Assembly (NCBI GenBank): GCA_937960435.1
Contig: CALGPN010000002.1
Location: forward strand, 62,001-126,000
Length of the DNA: 64,000 nucleotides
Direction of reading: 5' to 3'
Origin: an uncultured Desulfosoma sp.
GTDB taxonomy: Bacteria; Desulfobacterota; Syntrophobacteria; Syntrophobacterales; DSM-9756
Shown piece after piece: positions 7,613 through 16,397 of this stretch. The stretch's first letter is position 1. Each line of letters opens with the position of its first letter. A program made the translations under genes and the position numbers. Below the pieces are notes generated by a model that was given only the letters and a program-made list of their open reading frames with translations, did not search any database and was not told where the DNA came from.

Positions 7613-9879
7613 CAAAAATTCAAGGCTTCAAGAAACGAAGAACTTGGGTGCGGCGCATCCTTGGGCTGGGCATGGTCTTGGCGGTCATCCTCGCGCTGGC
7701 GGGCGTTGCGGGATACGTTTATTTGGCCAAGGCCATCGAGAAGCGTTTTGCAGGGCGACTGTGGAGCGTCCCGGCTGTGGTTTTGAGTCATTCCCTGATG
7801 ATTTACCCTGGGATGCCTCTGGGGCTTGCCCAATTCGAAGAAGTTCTCGCCGCTCGCGGCTATCGGGTGACGACGAGTTCGGAGCCCGGTCCGGGGGAAT
7901 ATGTCCGCTCCAAAGAGACCGCCCGGGTTTTCTTTCGCGGCTTTTCATACCCGGGGACGACCCTGAAACCTCGGCAAGTGATCGTTCGCTTCCAAGGGGA
8001 TCGGGTGCTGGGGATTGAAGAAGCCGGAGCGAGCCTGCCCTACGTGGAAGTGGAACCGGTGGTCTTGGCCCGCCTCTTCGGGGAAAACCGGGAAACCCGT
8101 ATGCTCGTTAACTTGACGGACGTCCCGGATCATTTGACCAAAGCCGTTGTCGCCATCGAAGACCGCCGCTTTTTCGAGCACCGGGGCATCGATTGGTGGG
8201 GGATCGCTCGGGCCTTGTGGGCGGATCTGATGGCCGGGCGTATCGTTCAGGGGGGATCCACCATCACCCAGCAGCTGGTCAAGAATTATTTCCTGGAACC
8301 AGAAAGGACCCTCAGGAGGAAACTGCTGGAAGCGGCCATGGCGTTGGTCTTGGAAGCCCGGTATTCCAAGGAAAACATCTTGGAAATGTACCTCAACGAA
8401 ATCTATCTGGGGCAATGGCGCAGCATGGCCATCCACGGGGTGGGCGAAGCCGCCCGATTCTACTTCGGCCGCAACGTGGAAGATCTCAGTCTCAGTGAAT
8501 CGGCGGTGTTGGCCGGGATGATCCAAGCGCCCAATCGCTATTCCCCCTACAAGAACATGGATTTGTGCCGCGAGAGGCGCAACGCGGTCCTTCAGCGCAT
8601 GAGGGACCTCCAGTTCATCACCGCGGAAGCCTACGGGAAAGCCCTTGCGGAACCCATCCGCACCGCACCGCGGCCGATGCCGGGCGCGATCGCCCCCTAC
8701 TATGTAGACCTGGTCAGGGCCCAGCTGGAGGCCCTCTACTCCAAGGAAACGTTAGCTTCGGAAGGGCTGGTCATCTACACGGCTTACCATCCGGAAATCG
8801 CCTGGGAAGCGGAAAAGGCGGTCAAAGAGGGACTGGCCGAATTGGAAGCGCGAAACCCACGATTGCGGGCCGAAGAACCCACGGAAGTCTTGCAGGCGGC
8901 GCTTGTGGTGGTCCATCCCAAAACGGGGGCGCTCACCGCGTTGGTCGGCGGCAGGGATTATGCCCTCAGCACCTATAATCGAGCCCTTCAAGCCCATCGA
9001 CAGCCCGGGTCGGCTTTCAAGCCGTTCGTGTACCTCACCGCCCTGGACGGGCTGACCCCCATCAGCCGCATCGAGGATGTGCCTAGAGTCTACAAAACGA
9101 ACGGCTCGGTATGGACACCCCGCAACTACGACGGTCGTTACCGGGGAACGGTGACCCTACGACAGGCCCTGACGCATTCTTTGAACGCGGCCACCGTCAA
9201 CATGGCCGCTCAGATCGGCTTCGAAAATGTGGTGGAAACGGCGCGGCGGCTGGGTTTTCGATCGCGGCTCGATCCTTTTCCCTCTCTTGCCTTGGGCGCT
9301 TTTGAAGTCACCCCCTTGGAAATGGCGGGGGCCTATGCCGCTTTGGCCAACGAGGGCCAGAGGCCGGAACTGATGACCATCCGCAAGGTGGTCACGCCCA
9401 AGGGAACGGTTTTGGAACACCGCCACATGGAAATGACAACGGTGACCAGCCCGGCCAAGGCCTTTGTCATCACCCACATGCTCCAAAACGTGGTGGAAGA
9501 AGGCACAGCCCGAGGGCTCGCTTCCCTGGGCATTACCTTTCCCTGTGCAGGAAAGACGGGCACCACGAGCGATTATCGTGATTCGTGGTTTGTGGGCTAC
9601 ACGAGCGATCTTTTGGCTCTGGTGTGGGTGGGTTTCGACGACAACCGTTCAACGGGGTTGAGCGGGGCGACGGGAGCCCTGCGCATCTGGGCGCGCTTTA
9701 TGAAAAACATCCGCCCATGGATCAACCCTCAGCCCTTTGCGGTGCCGCCGGGGGTTGTGGAGCTGCGGGTGTGCGCGGAATCGGAAGAACCGGCGACGCC
9801 CTCGTGTTCAATGACCGAAACGGTCTTTTTCTTGGAAGAAATGGTGCCGAATACCCTGTGCCCTCTCCACAGCAATTGA
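7609..9879 (+). CDS. mrcB: Bifunctional class A penicillin-binding protein (PBP1b-like)
   Basis: This 756-aa inner-membrane enzyme polymerises and cross-links peptidoglycan. One N-terminal transmembrane helix (~17-40) is followed by a UB2H-like region (~60-150). The GT51 glycosyltransferase has EDRRFFEHRG (catalytic E184), QGGSTITQQ and KENILEMYLN. The transpeptidase has SAFK (S468 nucleophile), SLN (524-526) and KTGT (649-652). The UB2H-like segment and domain order favour PBP1b over PBP1a. The ATG at 7609 overlaps the rlmD stop; an earlier ATG at 7585 would overlap by 28 bases and is less likely. Confidence 0.9.
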   Translation: MTKIQGFKKRRTWVRRILGLGMVLAVILALAGVAGYVYLAKAIEKRFAGRLWSVPAVVLSHSLMIYPGMPLGLAQFEEVLAARGYRVTTSSEPGPGEYVRSKETARVFFRGFSYPGTTLKPRQVIVRFQGDRVLGIEEAGASLPYVEVEPVVLARLFGENRETRMLVNLTDVPDHLTKAVVAIEDRRFFEHRGIDWWGIARALWADLMAGRIVQGGSTITQQLVKNYFLEPERTLRRKLLEAAMALVLEARYSKENILEMYLNEIYLGQWRSMAIHGVGEAARFYFGRNVEDLSLSESAVLAGMIQAPNRYSPYKNMDLCRERRNAVLQRMRDLQFITAEAYGKALAEPIRTAPRPMPGAIAPYYVDLVRAQLEALYSKETLASEGLVIYTAYHPEIAWEAEKAVKEGLAELEARNPRLRAEEPTEVLQAALVVVHPKTGALTALVGGRDYALSTYNRALQAHRQPGSAFKPFVYLTALDGLTPISRIEDVPRVYKTNGSVWTPRNYDGRYRGTVTLRQALTHSLNAATVNMAAQIGFENVVETARRLGFRSRLDPFPSLALGAFEVTPLEMAGAYAALANEGQRPELMTIRKVVTPKGTVLEHRHMEMTTVTSPAKAFVITHMLQNVVEEGTARGLASLGITFPCAGKTGTTSDYRDSWFVGYTSDLLALVWVGFDDNRSTGLSGATGALRIWARFMKNIRPWINPQPFAVPPGVVELRVCAESEEPATPSCSMTETVFFLEEMVPNTLCPLHSN

Positions 9880-9994
9880 CGAAACGGCCGTTCCGTCGGT
9901 AGGGTAAGAAAAACAAACAGCGAGCGATCACAAACGGATGGGAACGCGCACGGGAGCAGGTCCACAGTTTTTATCACAGGTGAAGGAGCGGGCG

Positions 9995-10600
9995 ATGCGG
10001 GCTTTTCGGCCGAACGGCATCGGGGTTTTCGTGACGATGATAAGCCTGGCTTTGGCGTTCGGCTGCACGCCGAAACGCCCGGTGGTGATCCCGGGATCCT
10101 GGCAGACCTCGGCGCCGGCCCCAAAGACTGAGGCCGCAAAAATTCCGGAACAAAAGACTCAGCCGGTTGCGCCGCCGGCGGCGCCGCGGGCGCCCATTCA
10201 AGAAAAAAGCCTGCCCCCGGCCCAAGAGCCGCCGAGCGCGGCCCCGCGAACCCCGGCGCCGAAGGCGCCCTCTCCTCAATACCTCGCCTCCGTGCAGCTC
10301 GTTCAAGAAGGTGACAAGGCCTTGACCAAAGGGGATCTCGACGGCGCTTTGGGCTTCTACGAGCAGGCCGTCCAGGTGGACGGGTATAACGGCTCGGCAT
10401 TCTTGGGACTGGCCAAGGTGTGGCTCCAAAAAAACGTTCCGAAACGGTCCCTGGAATTTGCAAAGAAGGCTGAAATCCTGCTGACGGACGATCCCAAAAA
10501 GTTGAAAGAAACCTATCTGTTGGAATCGTTCCTTTACGAAATGCTCAACCAACCGGAAGAGGCGAAAACTTACAAAAACAAGGCCCAGCGTTTGCCGTGA
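9995..10600 (+). CDS. TPR-containing lipoprotein
   Basis: This 201-aa protein begins with a lipoprotein signal peptide ending in LALAFGC, so it should be lipidated on the Cys at about residue 23. A Pro/Ala-rich linker (~25-90) follows. The C-terminal half contains tetratricopeptide-like helices, for example ALTKGDLDGALGFYEQAVQVDG and SAFLGLAKVWLQ. Such proteins usually act as periplasmic scaffolds. Its position 115 bases after the PBP gene suggests, but does not prove, a cell-wall role. The ATG at 9995 follows GAAGGAG (9982-9988). Confidence 0.65.
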   Translation: MRAFRPNGIGVFVTMISLALAFGCTPKRPVVIPGSWQTSAPAPKTEAAKIPEQKTQPVAPPAAPRAPIQEKSLPPAQEPPSAAPRTPAPKAPSPQYLASVQLVQEGDKALTKGDLDGALGFYEQAVQVDGYNGSAFLGLAKVWLQKNVPKRSLEFAKKAEILLTDDPKKLKETYLLESFLYEMLNQPEEAKTYKNKAQRLP

Positions 10601-10670
10601 TCCCGTCGGGCCGTTGCGGAGCGAACCCGCCGGTGCCGGAAGCGGCAAGAGGTTGCGAAAGGCTCGAGGG

Positions 10671-11846
10671 ATGCAGACGACAGATTCAGGACCCTCACCC
10701 GATCGGGTGAAAACCGGCTATCGGTTTTTCCTTCTGGTCCTCCTTTTCTTCTCGCTTTACTTGGTCTTCGGTATCGTCAAGCCTTTCCTGCATACCCTGG
10801 TTTTTTCCATCCTTCTCGCCAGCTTGTTCAGTCCCCTCCATGCCCGGTTTCTCAAAGGGGTCGGCGGTCGAAAGAACGTAGCCGCAGGGCTCACCGTGGC
10901 TTTGGTCACGTTCGTCATCGCCCTGCCGTCCATCTTCTTTGCGTCCAGTCTCGTCGCCCAAGGAATCGATTCCATCACCCGAGTGACGGAATGGATCCGC
11001 CAGGGAAATCTACAAAAGATCGCCGTCCATCCCAAAGTCGTCTATGTCATCGGCTGGCTCCAAAGCCACGTGACTTTTGCGGATTTTTCCAAGTTGCAAG
11101 TGGAAAGCCATTTTTTGGCGGCGAGCAAGAACGTGGGGCAATTTCTTATCAACCGCGGGGCGGTGCTCCTGGGCGACGCGGCGACCATCATCACGCGGTT
11201 TTTCCTTTTGATCTTCTTTCTCTTTTATTTGCTTCGCGATGGGGAATCGATGATTGCGGCCATCAAGGCGCTTTCGCCTCTTCGCGAAGACCAAGAGGAC
11301 CGCATTTTGCGAAGAATGCAGGCTGTGGCGCGATCAGCCCTTCTCGGGAGCTTTCTGACGGCGGTGGCCCAGGGGGTCGCCGGGGGCATCGGCCTGATGC
11401 TCGTGGGCATTCCCGGCCTTTTCTGGGGAACGCTCATGGGTTTTACGTCCTTCATCCCCGTGGTCGGGACGGCTCTCGTGTGGGTGCCCGCGGTGGTGTA
11501 TCTTTTGATCCTGGGAAGAAGCGGCGCCGCCGTGTTTTTGGCGTTATGGTGCATCATTCTGGTGGGATCCATCGACAATTTTCTTCGGCCCTTCTTCATG
11601 AAGGGCCAGGCGGGTATGTCCACCTTCTACATTTTCCTGGCCATTTTGGGGGGCGTGCAATGGTTCGGGCTCGCAGGGATCGTCTACGGCCCGCTCATCC
11701 TCGCCTTCGCCATGGTTATGCTCTACATCTACCAGGTGGAATACCGCGACATTCTTGAAGAGTCCCCGCCGCCGTCCCCTCAGGGGCCCGACGGCGAACC
11801 TCCGAGGGAAACCCAAGGCCCGTCGCCGGCCGAAGCGAAACCTTAG
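10671..11846 (+). CDS. AI-2E family (UPF0118/PerM) membrane transporter
   Basis: This 391-aa membrane protein has two helices at ~18-55, another after a hydrophilic segment, and a C-terminal block of four to five helices. The conserved GIPGLFWGTLMGFTSFIPVVG-like region near residue 250 identifies the AI-2E exporter/PerM family. Substrates in the family vary (autoinducer-2 export, Na+/H+ exchange), so function cannot be fixed. The chain ends in a ~35-residue Pro/Glu-rich cytoplasmic tail. The ATG at 10671 has only a weak GAGGG upstream. It converges on leuA. Confidence 0.75.
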   Translation: MQTTDSGPSPDRVKTGYRFFLLVLLFFSLYLVFGIVKPFLHTLVFSILLASLFSPLHARFLKGVGGRKNVAAGLTVALVTFVIALPSIFFASSLVAQGIDSITRVTEWIRQGNLQKIAVHPKVVYVIGWLQSHVTFADFSKLQVESHFLAASKNVGQFLINRGAVLLGDAATIITRFFLLIFFLFYLLRDGESMIAAIKALSPLREDQEDRILRRMQAVARSALLGSFLTAVAQGVAGGIGLMLVGIPGLFWGTLMGFTSFIPVVGTALVWVPAVVYLLILGRSGAAVFLALWCIILVGSIDNFLRPFFMKGQAGMSTFYIFLAILGGVQWFGLAGIVYGPLILAFAMVMLYIYQVEYRDILEESPPPSPQGPDGEPPRETQGPSPAEAKP

Positions 11847-11931
11847 GAAAAAGGAAGGTCCCGCTCCCTTCCCAGGAACCGTCTCTTCCGACGGAGGGAG
11901 AGCCGGCTCCTGAGGGGGCAGGGCGCAGGAC

Positions 11932-13446
11932 TTAGGTGCTGCCGTTGGCGAAAAACCGGTTGAAAGCGTTCACATAGGCCCGGGCGCTGGCCTCGATGAC
12001 ATCCGGGCTGGTGCCGATGCCCGAATAGACAACCCCGTTGATTTCCACACGAACCATGGCTTCGCCCAGAGCGTCCTTGCCCATGGTCACGGCCTTGAGG
12101 TCGTAGTCCCGCAGGGTGCCTTCCTGGCCGACGATGCGCTCGATGCAGTTGAAGACGGCGTTGACCGGGCCGTTACCTGTGGCGGCGTCGGTGATCACCT
12201 GGCCGTCCTTTACGAGAGACACGGAGGCCAAAGGCTGCATCGTGTTGCCGCTCATGATCTGCAGGCTGTGGAAGGTGTACGTTTCCGGCACCTTGGTGAG
12301 TTCGATTTCCACGATGCTGGTGAGATCCTGTCCGGAAATTTCCTTCTTGCGGTCGGCCACGTTGAGAAAACGTTTGTGGACCCGTTCGAACTGTTCATCC
12401 GTGAGGTTATAGCCCAGTTCCCTAAGTCGATGCCGCAGGGCGGCGCGCCCCGATCGCGCCGTGAGCACCAGGCTGTGGGCTTTGACGCCGACGTCTTCGG
12501 GGCGGATGATTTCGTAGGTGGATCGGTCCTTGAGGATGCCGTCCTGGTGGATGCCCGAAGAATGGGCGAAGGCATTGGCCCCGACGATGGCTTTGTTGGG
12601 CTGGACGGGAATGTTCATGAGACGACTCACCATGCGGCTTGTGCGGAAAATTTCCGTGGTCACGATGTCCGTATGGGCGTTGTAGAAGGCTTCCCGGGTT
12701 CGCAGGGCCATGACGATTTCTTCCAGAGAGGCGTTGCCGGCCCGCTCTCCGACGCCGTTGATGGTGCATTCCACTTGCTGGGCGCCGTTTCGTATGGCCG
12801 CCAGGCTGTTGGCCACAGCCAGGCCGAGATCGTTGTGGCAGTGCACGCTGAGGATCACCTTGTCCAAGGCCGGAACCCGTTCCCGCAAGTTGCGGATCAG
12901 TTCCCCGTATTGTTCGGGAATGGCGTAGCCCACCGTGTCCGGAACGTTGATCACGGTGGCGCCCGCCTTGATACAGGCCTCAATCACGCGGCACAGGTAT
13001 TCGAAATCGCTCCGGGATGCGTCTTCGGTGGAATATTCCACGTCGTCGCAATATTTCTTCGCGTACTTCACGGCTTCCACGGCTTGCTGCAGCGCGGTTT
13101 CCCGATCGCGGCGCAGTTTCTTCTGCAGGTGGATATCGGACGACCCGAGAAAGACGTGAATCCGGGGACGCTCCGCTTTTTTGACGGCTTCCCAGGCGAT
13201 GTCGATATCCGCGGCAACGGCCCGGGCCAAGCCGGCGATGATGGGCCCTTTGACCTGTTCCGCCACGGTTTGCACGGCCTTGAGATCATCGGGGGATGAA
13301 CACGGGAATCCGGCTTCGATGACATCCACGCCCAGCCGCGCCAGTTGTTCGGCGATTTCCAGCTTTTGACGTCGGTTGAGTTTAGCCCCGGGAACCTGTT
13401 CGCCGTCCCGCAGGGTGGTGTCGAAGACGTAAATCTTACGGCTCAT
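11932..13446 (-). CDS. leuA: 2-isopropylmalate synthase
   Basis: This 504-aa enzyme condenses 2-oxoisovalerate and acetyl-CoA, the committed step of leucine synthesis. It has the HMGL-type motif FDTTLRDGEQ (residues ~7-16), the metal-binding HCHNDLG, GERAGNASLEE, and a C-terminal LeuA regulatory domain (~365-504) that binds leucine for feedback inhibition. The ATG at 13446 follows AAGGA and begins the conserved sequence. An in-frame ATG at 13554, eight bases after AGGAGG (13563-13568), would add a 36-residue polar extension. The gene lies downstream of a leucine leader peptide and terminator. No leuB, leuC or leuD is in the window. Confidence 0.92.
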   Translation of the reverse strand: MSRKIYVFDTTLRDGEQVPGAKLNRRQKLEIAEQLARLGVDVIEAGFPCSSPDDLKAVQTVAEQVKGPIIAGLARAVAADIDIAWEAVKKAERPRIHVFLGSSDIHLQKKLRRDRETALQQAVEAVKYAKKYCDDVEYSTEDASRSDFEYLCRVIEACIKAGATVINVPDTVGYAIPEQYGELIRNLRERVPALDKVILSVHCHNDLGLAVANSLAAIRNGAQQVECTINGVGERAGNASLEEIVMALRTREAFYNAHTDIVTTEIFRTSRMVSRLMNIPVQPNKAIVGANAFAHSSGIHQDGILKDRSTYEIIRPEDVGVKAHSLVLTARSGRAALRHRLRELGYNLTDEQFERVHKRFLNVADRKKEISGQDLTSIVEIELTKVPETYTFHSLQIMSGNTMQPLASVSLVKDGQVITDAATGNGPVNAVFNCIERIVGQEGTLRDYDLKAVTMGKDALGEAMVRVEINGVVYSGIGTSPDVIEASARAYVNAFNRFFANGST

Positions 13447-13575
13447 GGTTTCGTCCTTTCCTTCTTGAGGGTTTTTTCGATGCTTTTTCTCTGAGACGCC
13501 TTTCGATAGCGGGCCGACGTCGTCACCCAAATCCACTGGACCGCCAAGTCCCATGTCCATCACCTCCTTTCGAGG

Positions 13576-13610
13576 AAAATAAAAAAGGCCATGGGGTGGA
13601 ACCCATGGCC
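13576..13610 (-). terminator. Intrinsic terminator of the leuA attenuator
   Basis: On the minus strand GGCCATGGG (13602-13610) and CCCATGGCC (13587-13595) form a perfect 9-bp stem with a six-base loop, followed by a T-rich run (13576-13586). It sits between the leucine leader peptide and leuA. GGGTTCC of its 5' arm and loop (13598-13604) can instead pair with GGAACCC at 13664-13670 inside the leader frame, giving an antiterminator. Confidence 0.85.
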
Positions 13611-13636
13611 TTCACGTCTTGTCCTTGCCGCTTGTG

Positions 13637-13735
13637 TCACCTTCTACGCACACGGAAGACGAAGGGTTCCCCCACCTGGGTCCCGTTGCTAAGCAACAAA
13701 AGAAGGCCTAGCCCGCGCAAAAGGTTTTGATGCAT
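13637..13735 (-). CDS. leuL: Leucine leader peptide (attenuator leader)
   Basis: A 32-residue frame starts at an ATG preceded by GGAGA. It has eight leucines among residues 5-15, including five consecutive Leu codons (residues 11-15: CTT CTT TTG TTG CTT). It ends in TGA 27 bases before the terminator hairpin. This is the classical arrangement for ribosome-mediated attenuation: slow translation of the Leu codons when Leu-tRNA is scarce should favour the antiterminator. The peptide itself is not expected to have another function. It is too short for most gene finders. Confidence 0.85.
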   Translation of the reverse strand: MHQNLLRGLGLLLLLSNGTQVGEPFVFRVRRR

Positions 13736-13793
13736 AAAGCTTCTCCGGATTTTCCCTCTCAGCCGCGTCCCCGATTGAACCGGCTGCCGGCGA

Positions 13794-13925
13794 CTACAGG
13801 CTCAAAGCGATCCAAAAAGCGATGGCGATCTCCAGGATGAAAAGCATGGCGTAGAGCACATACTGGTGTAAGGGAAAATCCTCGATAATCCGATTGGCTT
13901 CTTCCATCACCCGAACGGCGTCCAC
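13794..13925 (-). CDS. Small single-helix membrane protein, 43 aa
   Basis: A GTG-started frame is preceded by GGAGGAGG at good spacing. It encodes a short acidic N-terminus followed by a C-terminal hydrophobic helix (about residues 23-43, beginning QYVLYAMLF and ending IALSL). One transmembrane segment is predicted by eye. It lies between a candidate promoter at 13979-14000 and the leucine leader peptide (58 bases downstream), so it may be transcribed together with leuL-leuA. I do not recognise the family; a remnant is possible but the strong ribosome site argues for translation. Confidence 0.5.
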   Translation of the reverse strand: MDAVRVMEEANRIIEDFPLHQYVLYAMLFILEIAIAFWIALSL

Positions 13926-13978
13926 GGCTGCCTCCTCCCGAGATGAGCGCATCCTTGTGCATCGCTTTCGACCCTCTT

Positions 13979-14000
13979 AATATAGGCAAGAAAAGCGGAG
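13979..14000 (-). promoter_or_regulatory. Weak candidate promoter for small membrane protein / leu leader
   Basis: On the minus strand TATATT (13979-13984) lies 15-17 bases from TTGATC/TCTTGA-like sequence near 14000. The -35 match is poor. It is the best promoter-like site in the divergent region between the small membrane protein gene and the CCA-type enzyme gene. Confidence 0.3.
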
Positions 14001-14033
14001 ATCAAGAAAATTTTGGAAAGTGTGCCCAACCCC

Positions 14034-15365
14034 ATGGATCCGACGGAAGTTTTTTCCCACATGCCTGAGACGGTCAATGACGTGGCCCGGCGAATCGCCG
14101 CTGCGGGCTACAGTCTGTGGCTCGTGGGCGGCGCGGTGCGCGACCACCTGTTGGGGAAAGCGCCCGGCGATTGGGATTTTTCCACGAACGCCCCGCCCGA
14201 ATCGATTCATAGAGTGCTCAGTCCCCCCTATCGTCTCGTGACGTTCGGCCTCCGGCACGGGACCCTCCATGTGGTCACCCCCGATGGGCCGGTTGAGATC
14301 ACGTCCTGGGCGGCACACGGCCGGGACGGGATTTTCAAGGACTTGGAGCGAAGGGATTTCACCGTGAACGCCATGGCGGTGTCCTATCCGGACGGGGTTT
14401 TTCTGGACCCTTTCGGGGGACGAAAAGACCTGGGCTCCGGAAAGCTTCGAGGGGTTGTGGACCCTCCGGCACGCTTTCGGGAAGACCCCTTGCGACTTCT
14501 CCGGGCCGCTCGGATGGTGGCCTGTTTTGGTTTTAGGGTGAACCGGGGAACTTTCGAAGCGATGCGCGGAGCGGCGCCGGGGTTGGCGCAGGCGGCTGCG
14601 GAAAGAATCCGGGACGAATTGTGGAAGTTGCTCACAGGACCTCACGCGATGGACGGGTTGGAACTGTGCCGCCGCACGGGCCTTACGGCCGTGTTCTTTC
14701 CGGAACTTCTCGAAGGCTGGCGCAAACGCCAGAACCATTACCATTGTCATGACATCTACCGTCACACGGTGCTCTGCGTGGGGTTCAGTCCCCCGAGGCT
14801 TCGGGTGCGGCTGGCCGCGCTTTTGCACGATATCGGAAAACCGAGGGTGCGGAAAAAGGTTCGCGGGATCTACCGATTCTACGGGCATGAAGAGCTCAGC
14901 GCCCGGATGGCTTCGGAGATCCTTTCGCGGTGGCTCACGCCCAAAAAACTGGGCGAAGAGGTGGTGACCCTCGTGGAAAACCACATGGTTCATTCTACGG
15001 ACCGGTGGAAGGACGGAGCCGTGCGGCGGCTGATCCAAAGGGTCGGTGAACCGCTCCTAGAGGATCTCTTGGATCTCATTCGGGCGGATCGGCTGGCCCA
15101 CGGGACGGAAGACGACCCGGTGGGGGAGGTGGAAAGGCTTGCCGCGAGGATCCGACGAATCTTGGACGAAAAGCCGCCTTTAACGGAAAAGGCTCTGGCC
15201 GTCGACGGTCGGGACGTGATGGCCGTCACGGGTGTGCCGCAAGGACCTGAGGTGGGCCGAATTCTGAAGCGGGCCCTAGCCGTGGTGGTGAGGGATCCGT
15301 CGAAAAACACGCGCCCTTTCCTCATGCAGTGGCTTCGGGACGAAGCGGCAAAGGGTAAGAGTTGA
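14034..15365 (+). CDS. cca: CCA-adding-type tRNA nucleotidyltransferase / poly(A) polymerase family with HD domain
   Basis: This 443-aa class II nucleotidyltransferase has WLVGGAVRDHLLG (residues ~29-41) and the metal-binding DWD (46-48). ERRDF and DPLRLLRAARM follow in the neck region. An HD-type segment, HCHDIYRHT with LAALLHDIGKPRVR and the later ENHMVHS, forms a phosphohydrolase domain like that of E. coli Cca. Repair of tRNA 3' CCA ends is the expected role; separate A-adding and CC-adding members exist, so the exact activity is inferred. A TTG at 14013 with GGAG upstream is an alternative start. It is followed after four bases by the queuosine hydrolase. Confidence 0.82.
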   Translation: MDPTEVFSHMPETVNDVARRIAAAGYSLWLVGGAVRDHLLGKAPGDWDFSTNAPPESIHRVLSPPYRLVTFGLRHGTLHVVTPDGPVEITSWAAHGRDGIFKDLERRDFTVNAMAVSYPDGVFLDPFGGRKDLGSGKLRGVVDPPARFREDPLRLLRAARMVACFGFRVNRGTFEAMRGAAPGLAQAAAERIRDELWKLLTGPHAMDGLELCRRTGLTAVFFPELLEGWRKRQNHYHCHDIYRHTVLCVGFSPPRLRVRLAALLHDIGKPRVRKKVRGIYRFYGHEELSARMASEILSRWLTPKKLGEEVVTLVENHMVHSTDRWKDGAVRRLIQRVGEPLLEDLLDLIRADRLAHGTEDDPVGEVERLAARIRRILDEKPPLTEKALAVDGRDVMAVTGVPQGPEVGRILKRALAVVVRDPSKNTRPFLMQWLRDEAAKGKS

Positions 15366-15369
15366 GACG

Positions 15370-16341
15370 ATGCAGGATTTTCCGGTTTTGGATTCCGTCC
15401 GCGCTGTGGCGGCCCGGGCTCGATGGGTTCGCCTGAAGGAATCGGCTGTGGAACCCGCCGTCCGCCGGTGGGGACATGGGGTGCGCGATTTGCCGTCTTG
15501 GCATCAATCGTTCCACTACTGGGACGGGACGGCCGAGACGGCCCGATGGATTTTCGTCTTGGATGTTTTGAACCACTGCTTCTGGCCCGATCCCGGAACA
15601 CCCTCTTGGGAAGTGACGCTGGACGGCGTGGTCTATTCGGGCTATTGCGGCCTGGCCGCCGCCCTCAAAAAAGCCTATCGTGGCGGGATTCCCCTCACGG
15701 ATCCCCGATACTTGCTCCACATGGGGCCTTCAGACCTGGAGCGGGTTTTGGAAGGCACGGGCCGCATCCCCCTTTTCGAAGAGCGTCTGGAAAACCTTCG
15801 GGAAGCCGGCCGCGTGCTCATGGAGAAATGGTCCGGGGATGTGGTGAACCTCATCGCTTGGGCGGACGGGTCCGCCTGTCGGCTCGCCGCCCGTCTGGCG
15901 CAGGATTTCGAGAGCTTTCGTGACGAGTTCATTCTGGACGGCTTTCCGGTTTATTTTTGGAAACGCGCCCAAATTTTTGCCGCCGATTTATACGCCGCTT
16001 TCCGCGGGCAGGGGATCGGCCGCTTTTGGGACATCGATCGCCTGACGGCTTTTGCCGATTACAAGTTGCCCCAAGTGCTTCGGGAATTGGGCATCCTCGA
16101 ATACGAAAAGGAACTGGCGGCCCACATCGATGCCGGTCGATATCTGGTTTCGGGATGCCGAGAAGAGATCGAAATCCGAGCCATGACCCTCCTCGCCGTG
16201 GAACGGCTCAAAGAAACCTTCCATGCCCTTGGAGCATGCCACGTGACCAGCGCCTTGGTCGACCATTGGTTGTGGTCCCTCGGGCAGCAGGAAGATTTCC
16301 GGCGACGTCCGTATCATCGGGTTCGCACGATCTTTTACTGA
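15370..16341 (+). CDS. Queuosine 5'-phosphate N-glycosylase/hydrolase (QNG1, DUF2419) family
   Basis: This 323-aa protein matches the queuosine salvage family, whose members release queuine from queuosine 5'-phosphate. Characteristic parts are an early HYWDGTAETARWIFVLDVLNHCFW-type region, YSGYCGLAAALKKA, FWKRAQIFAADLYAAF, the FADYKLPQVLRELGIL segment, and a C-terminal DHWLW. The family is well known in eukaryotes and occurs in some bacteria. It starts four bases after the CCA-type enzyme, so the pair forms a tRNA-metabolism operon. No queuosine biosynthesis gene is in the window, so whether it recycles self-made or environmental queuosine cannot be told. Confidence 0.8.
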   Translation: MQDFPVLDSVRAVAARARWVRLKESAVEPAVRRWGHGVRDLPSWHQSFHYWDGTAETARWIFVLDVLNHCFWPDPGTPSWEVTLDGVVYSGYCGLAAALKKAYRGGIPLTDPRYLLHMGPSDLERVLEGTGRIPLFEERLENLREAGRVLMEKWSGDVVNLIAWADGSACRLAARLAQDFESFRDEFILDGFPVYFWKRAQIFAADLYAAFRGQGIGRFWDIDRLTAFADYKLPQVLRELGILEYEKELAAHIDAGRYLVSGCREEIEIRAMTLLAVERLKETFHALGACHVTSALVDHWLWSLGQQEDFRRRPYHRVRTIFY

Positions 16342-16368
16342 CGGCCGGACGTCCCATCTTACCGATGC

Positions 16369-16397
16369 TTGACAGCGACGCCCACGGCAGATAGAGT
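16369..16397 (+). promoter_or_regulatory. Candidate promoter of the liv operon
   Basis: TTGACA (16369-16374), a 17-base spacer and TAGAGT (16392-16397) lie ~225 bases before the binding-protein gene. The long leader contains a GGGGCA/TGCCCC hairpin near 16487-16509. No known riboswitch was recognised in it. Confidence 0.45.

Noticed and set aside
9966..9980. Single DnaA-box-like TTTATCACA before the TPR lipoprotein gene
   Set aside because: One imperfect match in isolation is expected by chance.
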